38,857 nt of DNA from Acidobacteriaceae bacterium (GTDB taxonomy: Bacteria; Acidobacteriota; Terriglobia; Terriglobales; Acidobacteriaceae), in the NCBI GenBank assembly GCA_903642225.1, contig CAHJWI010000039.1, positions 1 to 38,857 on the forward strand, given 5' to 3'. Below the pieces are notes generated by a model. That model worked only from the letters and a program-made list of their open reading frames with translations. It did not search any database and was not told the origin of the DNA. Each line of letters opens with the position of its first letter. Within the stretch, counting starts at the first letter, position 1. The position numbers were made by a program, and so were the translations under genes. Positions 22,125 to 29,637 of the stretch are shown here, piece after piece.

Positions 22125-23420
22125 ATGATTCGGAAAATTCGTTTGTTTACGCCGGGGCCGACGCCCCTTCTGCCTGCTGCGCAGTTTGCCATGGCTGCTG
22201 CCGATATGCACCACCGGACGCCGGAGTTTCGGGCGCTGTTTTTGAAGGTGCTGGCGCAGTTGAAGGAGTTTGTCGGGACGAAGAACGATGTGGTGGTGCT
22301 GTCATCGAGCGGGACGGGGGCGATGGAGGCGGCGGTGACGAATTTGACGTCGCCGGGGGATCGCGTGCTGGTGCTGACGGCCGGTAAGTTCGGCGAGCGG
22401 TGGACGAGCTTGGCGAAGAATTTTAATTGCGCGGTGGACGTGGTGGAGGCGCCGTATGGAGAGACGTTCTCAATCGAGGCAGTGAAGGCGGGGCTGAGGC
22501 TGGAGACGCGCGCGGTGTTTATGCAGGCGACGGAGACGAGCACGGGTGTGCGGCATTGCGTGCCTGCGGTGGCGAAGCTGCTGAAGGAGACGGGCAGCGA
22601 GGCGATGCTGGTGGTGGACGCGATTACGGGGCTGGGGACGACGCACCTGGACATGGATAGGTGGGGCGTGGACGTGATGATCGGCGGGTCGCAGAAGGCG
22701 GTGATGATGTCGCCGGGGCTTTCGTATCTGGCTGTGAGTGAGCGGGCGTGGGACCGGATGGAAGTGACGTATAACCCGCGGTACTACTTTGACCTGCGCA
22801 AGGAGCGAAAAAACGCGGTGAAGGGCGAGAGTGCGTATACGCCCGCCGTTTCGCTGATAGCCGCGCTGGGTGCGGCGCTCGATTACATTGCGGCGCAGGC
22901 GGGGACGGCGGAGAACCCGGCCGGCAGCGTGGCCGAGGGGCGGAAGAAGCTGGTGGAGAATGCGGAGACGATTTCGGCGATGACGCGGGCGGCTTGCGTG
23001 GCGCTGGGGTTCAAGTTGTTTGCGCCGGATGCGCCTTCGGCTGCGGCGACTGCTGTCTTGGCGCCGGAGGGTGTGGATAGCGGGGTCATCTGCAAGGAGT
23101 TGAAGTCGCGGTTTGGGGCGACGATTACGAATGGGCAGGGCGAGATGCAGGGCAAGCTGTTTCGGATTGCGCACCTGGGGTTTTTCGACTACATGGATAC
23201 GATGGCCCTGATTGCGGCGCTGGAGCAGGTGGTGGCGACAAAGCTGCCTTCCCTGCCGGATTTCCAGTGGGGCAAGGGGCTGGTGGCGGCGCAGGAGTTG
23301 TTTGCGTCGCGGGCGCTGGATGCGGCGGCAACGCGGACCTGCTTTTGTGGGCGGGCGGATGCGTGTTGCTCGCTGGTGCACCCGGAGTATGGGGTGATGG
23401 ACGTGAAGCCGGTGCACTAG
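22125..23420 (+). CDS. Class V aminotransferase (alanine/serine-glyoxylate type) with Cys-rich tail
   Basis: This is a 431-aa PLP enzyme from ATG 22125. The start RLFTPGPTPLLP and DMHHRTPEFRALF are typical of alanine-glyoxylate/serine-glyoxylate/PucG-type members, which move amino groups between small amino acids and glyoxylate in the cytoplasm. SSSGTGAMEAAV (about 60-71) binds the PLP phosphate, VVDAITGLG supplies the PLP-ring Asp, and GGSQKAVMMSPG carries the Schiff-base lysine K191. FRIAHLGF marks the C-terminal substrate arginine region. A tail of about 50 residues beyond the usual end has C406, C408, C414 and C415 (TCFCGRADACCSLVHPEYG), which could bind a metal. Physiological substrate unknown. 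Confidence 0.9.
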   Translation: MIRKIRLFTPGPTPLLPAAQFAMAAADMHHRTPEFRALFLKVLAQLKEFVGTKNDVVVLSSSGTGAMEAAVTNLTSPGDRVLVLTAGKFGERWTSLAKNFNCAVDVVEAPYGETFSIEAVKAGLRLETRAVFMQATETSTGVRHCVPAVAKLLKETGSEAMLVVDAITGLGTTHLDMDRWGVDVMIGGSQKAVMMSPGLSYLAVSERAWDRMEVTYNPRYYFDLRKERKNAVKGESAYTPAVSLIAALGAALDYIAAQAGTAENPAGSVAEGRKKLVENAETISAMTRAACVALGFKLFAPDAPSAAATAVLAPEGVDSGVICKELKSRFGATITNGQGEMQGKLFRIAHLGFFDYMDTMALIAALEQVVATKLPSLPDFQWGKGLVAAQELFASRALDAAATRTCFCGRADACCSLVHPEYGVMDVKPVH

Positions 23421-23437
23421 GGCGTGGTTGTGGTGGA

Positions 23438-23469
23438 ACCCACCTTAGCTTCGCGAAGGTGGGGCACCC
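23438..23469 (+). repeat. Dispersed palindromic repeat, family B, short copy 4
   Basis: ACCCACCTTAGCTTCGCGAAGGTGGGGCACCC in two halves: CCCACCTT pairs with AAGGTGGG around AGCTTCGCG. It keeps only the central hairpin and the GGGGCACCC end. It may also serve as a terminator of the aminotransferase gene, though no T-run follows. Confidence 0.72.
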
Positions 23470-23533
23470 GATGGTGCTGGGCTGCGTCACCTTTTAGCGG
23501 GTGGCGCAGTCTACTTTGTAGTGGGGTTTAGGG

Positions 23534-24145
23534 ATGATGATGTCGATGCGGGAGATGGAGAAGCGGGAGCCGGTGACTCGGCGGGCGATGATTGCAGGCG
23601 GGGCTACCGTGGCGACGGTGGCGCTGTTTTATGGGTTGCATCGGCCGCTGGAGGTTGCGCGGGCGGCGACGCTGCGGGGCGGCGGAATGCCGGCAACGGT
23701 GAAGATTGTTTCGTTTGCGGCGGATGGGTCGAAGACGGGTGTGGCGGACGTGCCGACCGTGCAGAAGCCGGATGACGAGTGGCAGAAGCAGTTGAGTGAG
23801 TTGAGCTATAACGTGACGCGGCACAGCGATACGGAGCCGGCGTTCAGCAGCACGATGGTGGACGAGCACCGGGCGGGGATATTTCGTTGTGTTTGCTGCG
23901 CGACGGCGCTGTTTAGCAGCGAGACGAAGTTCGATAGCGGAACCGGGTGGCCGAGTTTTTGGGTGCCGGTGGCGCGGGAGAACGTGAGCGAGACGAGCGA
24001 CGGGAGCTTCGGAATGCGGCGGACGGCCGTGAGCTGCAGGCGCTGCGATGCGCACCTGGGGCACGTGTTCGATGATGGGCCGAAGCCGACAGGGCAAAGG
24101 TATTGCATGAATGCGGCTTCGCTGGTGTTTGTGGTGAAGGCGTAG
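23534..24145 (+). CDS. msrB: Peptide-methionine (R)-S-oxide reductase, exported
   Basis: This is a 203-aa protein. MsrB reduces methionine-R-sulfoxide in oxidised proteins. An N-terminal Tat-like leader (VTRRAMIAGGATVATVALFYG, about residues 14-34) predicts export or a membrane anchor. The MsrB domain begins near residue 75 (KPDDEWQKQLSELSYNVTRH). Zinc ligands are C119/C122 (CVCC) and C168/C171 (CRRC); the GTGWPSFW block is present; the catalytic Cys is C191 in RYCMN. The resolving Cys position is not obvious. ATG codons at 23534, 23537, 23540 and 23546 are all possible starts. Periplasmic repair of oxidised proteins is inferred from the leader. Confidence 0.94.
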   Translation: MMMSMREMEKREPVTRRAMIAGGATVATVALFYGLHRPLEVARAATLRGGGMPATVKIVSFAADGSKTGVADVPTVQKPDDEWQKQLSELSYNVTRHSDTEPAFSSTMVDEHRAGIFRCVCCATALFSSETKFDSGTGWPSFWVPVARENVSETSDGSFGMRRTAVSCRRCDAHLGHVFDDGPKPTGQRYCMNAASLVFVVKA

Positions 24146-24164
24146 GCGGCAGCGTGAAGAACCT

Positions 24165-24184
24165 ATGTCCGAAGATCCGGACAT
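24165..24184. repeat. Short hairpin after msrB
   Basis: ATGTCCG AAGATC CGGACAT gives a perfect 7-bp stem, followed by GGGGCAC, the same tail as repeat family B. It starts 20 nt after the msrB stop. No T-run follows, so it is a REP-like element or a weak terminator. Confidence 0.6.
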
Positions 24185-24232
24185 GGGGCACATGTCGAAA
24201 GAGGCAGGCGGGAATGCTTGGGCGCAGGAAAA

Positions 24233-24288
24233 CAGGTTTCCTCCGCAGCGAAGGACGATGAAGCTGTCCTTCTCCGGTCGAACTACAG
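24233..24288 (+). repeat. Dispersed repeat, family A, diverged copy 5
   Basis: CAGGTTTCCTCCGCAGCGAAG opens and TCTCCGGTCGAACTACAG closes, with an internal hairpin AAGGACGATGAAGCTGTCCTT between. The 287-nt gap 24146-24431 is almost wholly repeats. Confidence 0.62.
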
Positions 24289-24311
24289 GGTTTGTGGCAG
24301 ATCCTATCTCG

Positions 24312-24368
24312 GCGGCTAAGGCCGCAAACTAAAACGAGGTACGGTTTCTATTTCGGCGGCGAAGCCGC
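24312..24368. repeat. Pair of GCGGC/GCCGC hairpins (family C)
   Basis: Two copies 44 nt apart: GCGGC TAAG GCCGC (24312-24325) and GCGGC GAA GCCGC (24356-24368), each preceded by TCG or TTTCG. They form a tandem REP-like pair in the msrB/unknown-gene gap. Confidence 0.65.
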
Positions 24369-24431
24369 GACTCTCGTGAAGCAACGCACTGATGCGGACA
24401 CCTAACGCCACAAATGTATCGGTGCGACACC

Positions 24432-25301
24432 CTAAGGTTTGGCGGTAGTGGGTGCGGTGACGGTCTGGTCGGTGGTGACGTTGAAGAGGTGGCAGCTTTC
24501 CATCTCTGAGTGGAAGTTTGCGGCGGGGTGGTAGAAGAGGCCGATGCGGGCGTCGCCGGAGCCGTAGATGTTGTGGATAAACCAGACGCCGCCAGTCTGG
24601 GGTGCGTTGACCAGATGCAGGTGGAAGCCTTTGTGGATGTTGGCGACGAGGCCGCCGCCGATTCTGACGTCGCGGACGCCGGTGACGTCGAGGTCCTGGG
24701 TCTGGCCGGTGTCTTCGTCGATGGAGATGGTGCCGCGCATGGCGGCAATGATCTTGTCTTCCATTTTTGAAGAGTTATTGCTGGGGTCATCTAGGACGTC
24801 GAAGACGATAGTTGGCCGGCCGGAGACGAGGACGCGGCGCTGGTTGGCGAGCTTGGCGGTGCGCAGCAGGTTGATGGCGGAGAGCGGGTTGGTTTGAGGT
24901 GGCTTGTTGTCGCGTGCGGACTTTTCTGCGGACTCGATCTCTTTTTTAACGCGGCTGTCCTGCTTGGCGGCTTCGTCTGCGGTGAGAGGTTTGCCTTCGC
25001 GGGTGACGGTGCGAGTGATCTGGTGGCCGTGGACGAAGAAGATGTCGTCCTGTTCGGTACTGGCCTTCTTGAGGCGGCCTTTGCCGTCGACTTCGTTGGT
25101 GGTGGCGCGGAGGCGGCAGTCGTATTTTTCGCGCTGCTGGGCGGCGAGCTGCGCGGTGGCGATGGCACGCTGGCGAAGCGTGTCGGTGTCAGGAAGGGGC
25201 TTGTCGGATCGCATGACCTGAGCGCACAGAGATATGCCGATGCTGCAGCAAGCAAGTAGGAACGCGTATGGAACACGGATTGAGACGGCTGGTGTTCGCA
25301 T
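24432..25301 (-). CDS. Exported protein of unknown function
   Basis: This is a 289-aa protein from ATG 25301. A signal peptide is clear (RVPYAFLLACCSIGISLCAQ). The mature part has a charged helix (LRQRAIATAQLAAQQREKYD), a stretch DDIFFVHGHQITRTVTREGK, a second helix rich in Lys/Glu, and a beta-rich C-terminal half (RRVLVSGRPTIVFDVLDDP; MRGTISIDEDTGQTQDLDV). The pattern is like proteins that bind lipids in the lipoprotein-sorting/LolA-like fold, as in several acidobacterial secreted proteins, but I cannot name the family. It is divergent from serA with an 80-nt gap. Confidence 0.8.
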   Translation of the reverse strand: MRTPAVSIRVPYAFLLACCSIGISLCAQVMRSDKPLPDTDTLRQRAIATAQLAAQQREKYDCRLRATTNEVDGKGRLKKASTEQDDIFFVHGHQITRTVTREGKPLTADEAAKQDSRVKKEIESAEKSARDNKPPQTNPLSAINLLRTAKLANQRRVLVSGRPTIVFDVLDDPSNNSSKMEDKIIAAMRGTISIDEDTGQTQDLDVTGVRDVRIGGGLVANIHKGFHLHLVNAPQTGGVWFIHNIYGSGDARIGLFYHPAANFHSEMESCHLFNVTTDQTVTAPTTAKP

Positions 25302-25365
25302 GATTTGGCTAGGATTGCATACGCGGGGCGGGGCTGGAAGTTCCGTGTGGTGAAGGGTGGCTCGG

Positions 25366-25371
25366 TATACT
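25366..25371 (+). promoter_or_regulatory. Putative -10 box (TATACT) of serA
   Basis: TATACT ends 10 nt before ATG 25382, with GGAGAG between, so the leader would be only a few bases. The best -35-like hexamer, TTCCGT, is 19 nt upstream and poor. Confidence 0.45.
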
Positions 25372-25381
25372 GGAGAGACTC

Positions 25382-26995
25382 ATGAAGATCGTTCTTGCCG
25401 AAAAAGTATCGCCTGCTACGCTTGCCGTCTTTCAACAGGAACCCAGCTGGACGGTGGTGACGCCGGACGGGATTAAGAACGGACTGGAAGCCGAGCTGGC
25501 CGATGCGGATGCGCTGGTGGTTCGGAGTGCAGTGCAGGTGACGACGGAGCTGCTGGAGCATGCGCCGAAGCTGCGTGTGATTGGGCGGGCGGGCGTGGGC
25601 GTAGACAACATTGATGCACCGGCGGCGACGCACCGGGGCATTGTGGTGATGAACACGCCGGGGGCAAATGCCGTGGCGGTAGCGGAGCTAACGCTGGGCC
25701 TGATGATTACGATGGCGCGCGGCATTCCGCGGGCGACAGCGACGATGCATGCGGGCAAGTGGGAGAAGAAATCGCTGCAGGGGACGGAGCTGCGCGGCAA
25801 GACGCTGGGCATTGTGGGGCTGGGGCGGATTGGTATTGAGGTAGCGCGGCGGGCCCGTGCGTTCGGCATGGAGCTGATTGCGTTTGACCCGTTTGTGGCG
25901 CCGGTGATTGCGCGGGAAAACGGTGTGACGCTGGTGTCGATCGACCAGATTTTTTCGGAATCGGACTACCTGTCGTTGCATGTGGGTCTGACGCCGCAGA
26001 CGGAAGGTTTCATCAATCAGCACTCCATCGGAATCATGAAACAGGGGATCCGGATTATCAACTGCGCGCGCGGTGAGTTGATCAACGACACGGCGCTGAT
26101 CGAGGGGCTGAAGAGCGGCAAGGTAGGCGGCGCGGCGCTGGATGTGTTCACCGTGGAGCCGGTGAAAGACTCGCCGTATTACGGTGTGGAGAACGTGATT
26201 TTGACGCCGCACCTGGGCGGGTCGACGGACGAGGCGCAGGAGGCAATCGGAATCCAGCTGGCGCAGCAGGTAAGCGCGTACTTGAAGAGCGGCGTGGTGC
26301 AGAACGCGGTGAATGTGCCTTCGCTTAGCCGCGAGGAGTATGTGGAGGTGCAGCCGTTTGTGGATCTGGCGGAGCGGCTAGGCACCTTCCTGGCGCATGC
26401 GACGCCGGGCAACCTGGAAAGCGTGGAGATTTCGTATACGGGGCGGCTGGCGGCAAGCAAGACGGAGCTGATCCGGAATGCGCTGCTTGCCGGTGTACTG
26501 AAGGACACGGAGCAGGTGAACCACATCAACGCAAACGCGATTGCGCAGGAGCGCGGAATCCGCGTGCAGGAAGATCGCAAGGAGTTTGCCAGCGGTGGCG
26601 CGGGAAGCGTGCTGAAGCTGGTACTGCACAGCGGAGAGGGTGAGGTGCGGGCGAGCGCAACGGTGCTGCATGGAAATAGCCCGCGACTGCTGAGCCTGGA
26701 CGGAATTGACATTGAGGCGCCGCTTACAGGGTCGCTGATTGTTTTGCGGAACCATGACGTGCCCGGCGTGGTGGGGCGGATTGGAACGGTGCTGGGAGAG
26801 CATGGCATCAACATTGCGAACTTTGCACTGGGCCGGAGTACGCGCTCTCAGCGGGTGCCCCAGGGGCAGGCGATTGCGGTTTTGCAGGTAGATGCACGAA
26901 CACCGGGATCGTCGGTTGCAGCTGCGATGGAAGCACTGCGGAAGGTGGAAGCAGTGGTAAGTGTGCGGGTGGTGGAGTTAAGCCGGCCGGAGTAA
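25382..26995 (+). CDS. serA: D-3-phosphoglycerate dehydrogenase
   Basis: This is a 537-aa protein, the length of the long (type 1) SerA. It oxidises 3-phosphoglycerate to 3-phosphohydroxypyruvate with NAD+, the first step of serine synthesis. The substrate domain opens MKIVLAEKVSPATLAVF. The NAD-binding GIVGLGRIG covers G146-G151, with D in AFDPFV as the ribose-binding acid. Catalytic R230 (NCARGELI), E259 (VEP) and H277 (TPHLGGST) are all present. An allosteric substrate-binding domain covers about 325-455, and a C-terminal ACT domain (about 460-537, VLRNHDVPGVVGRIGTVLGE) should bind serine for feedback control. A TATACT box lies 10 nt before the start. Confidence 0.97.
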   Translation: MKIVLAEKVSPATLAVFQQEPSWTVVTPDGIKNGLEAELADADALVVRSAVQVTTELLEHAPKLRVIGRAGVGVDNIDAPAATHRGIVVMNTPGANAVAVAELTLGLMITMARGIPRATATMHAGKWEKKSLQGTELRGKTLGIVGLGRIGIEVARRARAFGMELIAFDPFVAPVIARENGVTLVSIDQIFSESDYLSLHVGLTPQTEGFINQHSIGIMKQGIRIINCARGELINDTALIEGLKSGKVGGAALDVFTVEPVKDSPYYGVENVILTPHLGGSTDEAQEAIGIQLAQQVSAYLKSGVVQNAVNVPSLSREEYVEVQPFVDLAERLGTFLAHATPGNLESVEISYTGRLAASKTELIRNALLAGVLKDTEQVNHINANAIAQERGIRVQEDRKEFASGGAGSVLKLVLHSGEGEVRASATVLHGNSPRLLSLDGIDIEAPLTGSLIVLRNHDVPGVVGRIGTVLGEHGINIANFALGRSTRSQRVPQGQAIAVLQVDARTPGSSVAAAMEALRKVEAVVSVRVVELSRPE

Positions 26996-27061
26996 GTCGA
27001 GTAGGTCATTCATCTGGGACTTTAACTTCGAGAACTAACCCGAAAGATTTGAAGAAGGAGT

Positions 27062-27109
27062 AAGAAGCAAGTTTCGGGGATCATTGAAACTTACGACTTA
27101 TAGCTTCTT
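27062..27109 (+). promoter_or_regulatory. Nested inverted repeat in the serA-fmdB gap
   Basis: AAGAAGC (27062-27068) pairs with GCTTCTT (27103-27109) and, inside it, AAGTTTC (27069-27075) pairs with GAAACTT (27086-27092). The whole would fold as one long hairpin with a 10-nt bulge. It ends 15 nt before the fmdB start and lies in the only AT-rich stretch nearby. It matches no riboswitch I know. It could be a serA terminator or an operator. Confidence 0.5.
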
Positions 27110-27124
27110 TACTGAGAGATCGAT

Positions 27125-27505
27125 ATGCCTTTGTACGAGTACCGCTGTACTGCTTGCGACCGACTAACAGAGAAGCGGCAGAAGTTTTCAGACCCTGAGA
27201 TTACGGATTGTCCACACTGTGGCGGCAAGCTGGAGCGCACGATTACTGCACCTGCCATTCAGTTTAAGGGCGGTGGATGGTACGCGGATGGGTATGGCAG
27301 CAAGAAGCCTGCTGCTGCGGGGAGCGCGGCGGGCGAGAGTGGCGGTGGATCCGGTGAGAGTGGAGGTGCAGCGGGTGAGAGCAAGGGCGGAGAGACGAAG
27401 CCGCCGAGCGGAGAGTCCGCACCGAGTGCACCGGCAGCAACACCGGCTGCAAAATCCAGTCCTGCGCCCGCGACGCCGTCCAGCTCGACGCCTGCCAAGA
27501 CGTAG
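27125..27505 (+). CDS. FmdB family zinc-ribbon protein with low-complexity tail
   Basis: This is a 126-aa protein from ATG 27125. Residues 1-45 are the FmdB-type zinc ribbon (MPLYEYRCTACDRL; C8, C11, C29, C32) with the usual ERTITAPAIQFKGGGWYADGY block (split across residues 39-58). The family is linked to one-carbon and other regulators but its function is not settled. From about residue 62 to the end the chain is an unstructured Gly/Ser/Ala/Glu/Pro tail (GESGGGSGESGGAAGESKG). It lies downstream of serA behind an inverted repeat, probably with its own transcript. Confidence 0.9.
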   Translation: MPLYEYRCTACDRLTEKRQKFSDPEITDCPHCGGKLERTITAPAIQFKGGGWYADGYGSKKPAAAGSAAGESGGGSGESGGAAGESKGGETKPPSGESAPSAPAATPAAKSSPAPATPSSSTPAKT

Positions 27506-27531
27506 CTACCTGCGTATATGCAAGACAAGCG

Positions 27532-27551
27532 GGGCCGCGATGATGCGGCCC
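27532..27551 (+). terminator. Probable terminator hairpin after fmdB
   Basis: GGGCCGC GATGAT GCGGCCC gives a perfect 7-bp stem 26 nt after the fmdB stop, followed by TTCCCC rather than a full T-run. It may act in both directions between the convergent genes. Confidence 0.6.
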
Positions 27552-27602
27552 TTCCCCATGATGTGCCAAGCATCTTCGTGGGCAAGGAAGAGGTGCGCTG
27601 GT

Positions 27603-27866
27603 CTATTGCTTTGGATCGTTGGGGTTGGGTGGAACCTTTTTGCCGGCGCGGCGGGCCTGGGCGAGGCCGATGGCGATGGCTTGTTTGGGGTTGGTAACGA
27701 GCTTGTCGCTGGTGCCGATGTGGAGCTTGCCTTCGTGCATTTCGTGAAGATCTTCAGCGACCTGGGCGCTGGCGGCGGGGGAGTATTTACGGGCGGCTTT
27801 ACTGGCGGTGTTCTTTGCCGTTGATTTTCTTGCTGCCGGAGCTTTCTTTGCGGGTGTCTTCGCCAT
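27603..27866 (-). CDS. DUF6496 protein with histone-H1-like N-terminal tail
   Basis: This is an 87-aa protein from ATG 27866; the frame begins at 27881 but this start gives MAKTPAKKAPAARKS. The first 30 residues are Lys/Ala/Pro-rich, like the tail of histone H1 or bacterial H1-like proteins. The remainder (HEMHEGKLHIGTSDKLV, then NPKQAIAIGLAQARRAGKK) matches the DUF6496 pattern. It is predicted to be small, basic and probably nucleic-acid-binding. No partner is visible nearby; the gene converges on fmdB. Confidence 0.82.
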   Translation of the reverse strand: MAKTPAKKAPAARKSTAKNTASKAARKYSPAASAQVAEDLHEMHEGKLHIGTSDKLVTNPKQAIAIGLAQARRAGKKVPPNPNDPKQ

Positions 27867-27949
27867 CGATTCTGCCCTCACGAGTGTGATGCGCGTGTTG
27901 GTCGATGAGCAGGGGTTGTGGGGCGCGAAAGCCGAGCTTTGCTTGACTG

Positions 27950-28006
27950 AGCGCTTTCGCTGACCTCACCTTTTTCACAGTGAAGCTGTGAACGGAATGG
28001 GGCACC
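27950..28006 (+). repeat. Dispersed palindromic repeat, family B, copy 5
   Basis: AGCGCTTTCGCTGACCTCACC opens and GGAATGGGGCACC closes. TTCACAGTGAAGCTGTGAA forms the inner hairpin. It occupies the gap upstream of the DUF6496 gene, beside the end of the lipoprotein-like gene. Confidence 0.78.
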
Positions 28007-28058
28007 AAGTTCGTTGTGGACGCCTAGAATTTACGCTAGCTGAAGCTAGGGGAAGCGA

Positions 28059-29543
28059 TCAAGACTTGCGGCGGCGGGAGCGCATGAGGAGGAGGACGAG
28101 TATCGTGCCGAGGGCGAGGCCGACCCAGGAGATGGGTTGTCCGAGGCCGTGGAGACCGTCGAGTTTGCCGCTGCGAAAGGCCTGGTTGGTGCGCTCCAAG
28201 TCTTCACGCAGGCCTGGGATGGTGATGGTGGCGTAGTCAGTGGCGGGAAGTGAGCCGAAGACGCGTTCGGGGGCAGGCGGCTTGCCCTCGGTGTCTTTAG
28301 GGATGGCGCTCATGAGTTGGAAGACTTCCTCGTCGGGCTGGTCGTGGAAGTACTTTGTTTGGGCGGTGTTGGGGTAGATGGTGGTGGTGCCGGTCATGTG
28401 CTGCTCGATGGCGGCGACGACGTCCTGGCAGACGCCGAGGGTGTAATAGCCGCCGAAGGGCATGGCCGGATGGGCGAGGTGGAGGTAAGCGTAGGCGCGG
28501 AGGAGAGAGCCGGTGAGGCGGGTGACCTCGACGGCGTCGGCGTTGCGGTACTCGTGGGCGTGGCGGCCCATGGTCCAGGTCTGGTTGAGGGTGTCGTTGG
28601 TGCGGAACTCGGCGCGGCCGTCGATGCCGAAGTAGAAGGTGACGTCGGCGTTGATGCGGGGGCCGGAGATGATCCATTCGTACTCGGCGTGGGCGACGGG
28701 GGTGATGAGTTTACGGCGGGCGCGCCACCAGTGTTCGCGCGGGACTTTGAGGCCGGTGTCGAGGAAGAAGGGCATCTGGACGTCTTGCCCTTTGTAGTGG
28801 AAGTGGCCAAAGTTGGCGAAGTAGCGGGCGTCTGCAACGGTGACGGTGTGGCCGGATTGCTGGAGGGCGGCGATGAGTTGCTGGGGGGTTTCGGCCTGCT
28901 CGCCGTTGATTTCTGCGACGAAGTTTGCGGTGGGGCGACCGTTGGGGGTGAAGCCGTTCAGGGACAGGCGGTTGAGGACCTGGGCGAGGCGGACGCTTTC
29001 GCTGTGAAGAGGGGCGAGCTTGGGGTTGGGGCCGTCGCCGGAGGTTACGTCGTTTCCAAGGGGTTTCTGGTCGAGCTGAAAGGCGGGTTCGGTGGAGGGT
29101 TTGTCGAGGGAGACGCTGGCGGGCTGGTCGAGTGCGTAGGTGCCGAGGGTGACTTTGAGGGCGTTAGCATCGAGGTCAGTTCCCTGCTGCTTTTTGAGGA
29201 GCGGCTCAGCGGCGTTGATGGTTTTGGTGACGCGCTCGATGGTCCAGCCGGGGAAGCGGTCAAGGCCCTGCCAGTCTTTGCCGAGGATGAGCTTGCGGAA
29301 GAGGTCGAAGAGTTGGGGCGTGAAGGAGGCGCCGGAGGTCGGGTTCTTGTTGATCTGGGCGAGGAGCGATTCGGTGAAGCCAGGCTGGGCGGAGAGCTCG
29401 CTCATCATGCGGGAGAGCATGACGGTGTTGGGTGGGAGGGCGGCGATGTCCTTCGCGATGCGGCCAGACTCGCCGGCGCGGGTGGCACAGGCGGCGAGGA
29501 AGACGAGCGGTGTGAGGCGCAGGAGGTGGAGGGGGTGCCGCAT
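28059..29543 (-). CDS. Large lipoprotein-like protein with C-terminal membrane helix, function unknown
   Basis: This is a 494-aa protein from ATG 29543. The N-terminus (PLHLLRLTPLVFLAACATR) has a lipobox-like LAAC at about residues 16-19, so it is probably lipidated. A long soluble region follows with no motif I recognise. Parts (VADARYFANFGHFHYKGQD, then MPFFLDTGLKVPREHWWR and RRKLITPVAHAEYEW) look enzyme-like, with many His, Trp and Tyr, and a FRTNDTLNQTWTMGRHAHEYR stretch split across residues 315-335. A hydrophobic helix (WVGLALGTILVLLLM) and basic RSRRRKS close the chain, giving a second membrane contact. The combination of a lipid anchor and a C-terminal helix is unusual. It lies alone, flanked by family B repeats. 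Confidence 0.75.
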   Translation of the reverse strand: MRHPLHLLRLTPLVFLAACATRAGESGRIAKDIAALPPNTVMLSRMMSELSAQPGFTESLLAQINKNPTSGASFTPQLFDLFRKLILGKDWQGLDRFPGWTIERVTKTINAAEPLLKKQQGTDLDANALKVTLGTYALDQPASVSLDKPSTEPAFQLDQKPLGNDVTSGDGPNPKLAPLHSESVRLAQVLNRLSLNGFTPNGRPTANFVAEINGEQAETPQQLIAALQQSGHTVTVADARYFANFGHFHYKGQDVQMPFFLDTGLKVPREHWWRARRKLITPVAHAEYEWIISGPRINADVTFYFGIDGRAEFRTNDTLNQTWTMGRHAHEYRNADAVEVTRLTGSLLRAYAYLHLAHPAMPFGGYYTLGVCQDVVAAIEQHMTGTTTIYPNTAQTKYFHDQPDEEVFQLMSAIPKDTEGKPPAPERVFGSLPATDYATITIPGLREDLERTNQAFRSGKLDGLHGLGQPISWVGLALGTILVLLLMRSRRRKS

Positions 29544-29637
29544 TTGAGAAAGTAGATGCGGACAGTGGGTGGAGGGTCACGTGGCAGACCTAGAAACATC
29601 AAGGCGTGCAGACCAGCCTCGCCTTGCACACCGTTCC

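Noticed and set aside
21860..24370. CRISPR array or insertion sequence suggested by the clustered repeats
   Set aside because: Repeat units are unevenly spaced, palindromic and diverged; there are no regular spacers, no cas genes and no transposase frame.
28317..29555. 412-codon + strand frame opposite the lipoprotein-like gene
   Set aside because: Composition is Val/Gly/Glu/Asp only, as in the other shadows. The minus-strand frame has a signal sequence, a varied composition and a membrane helix.
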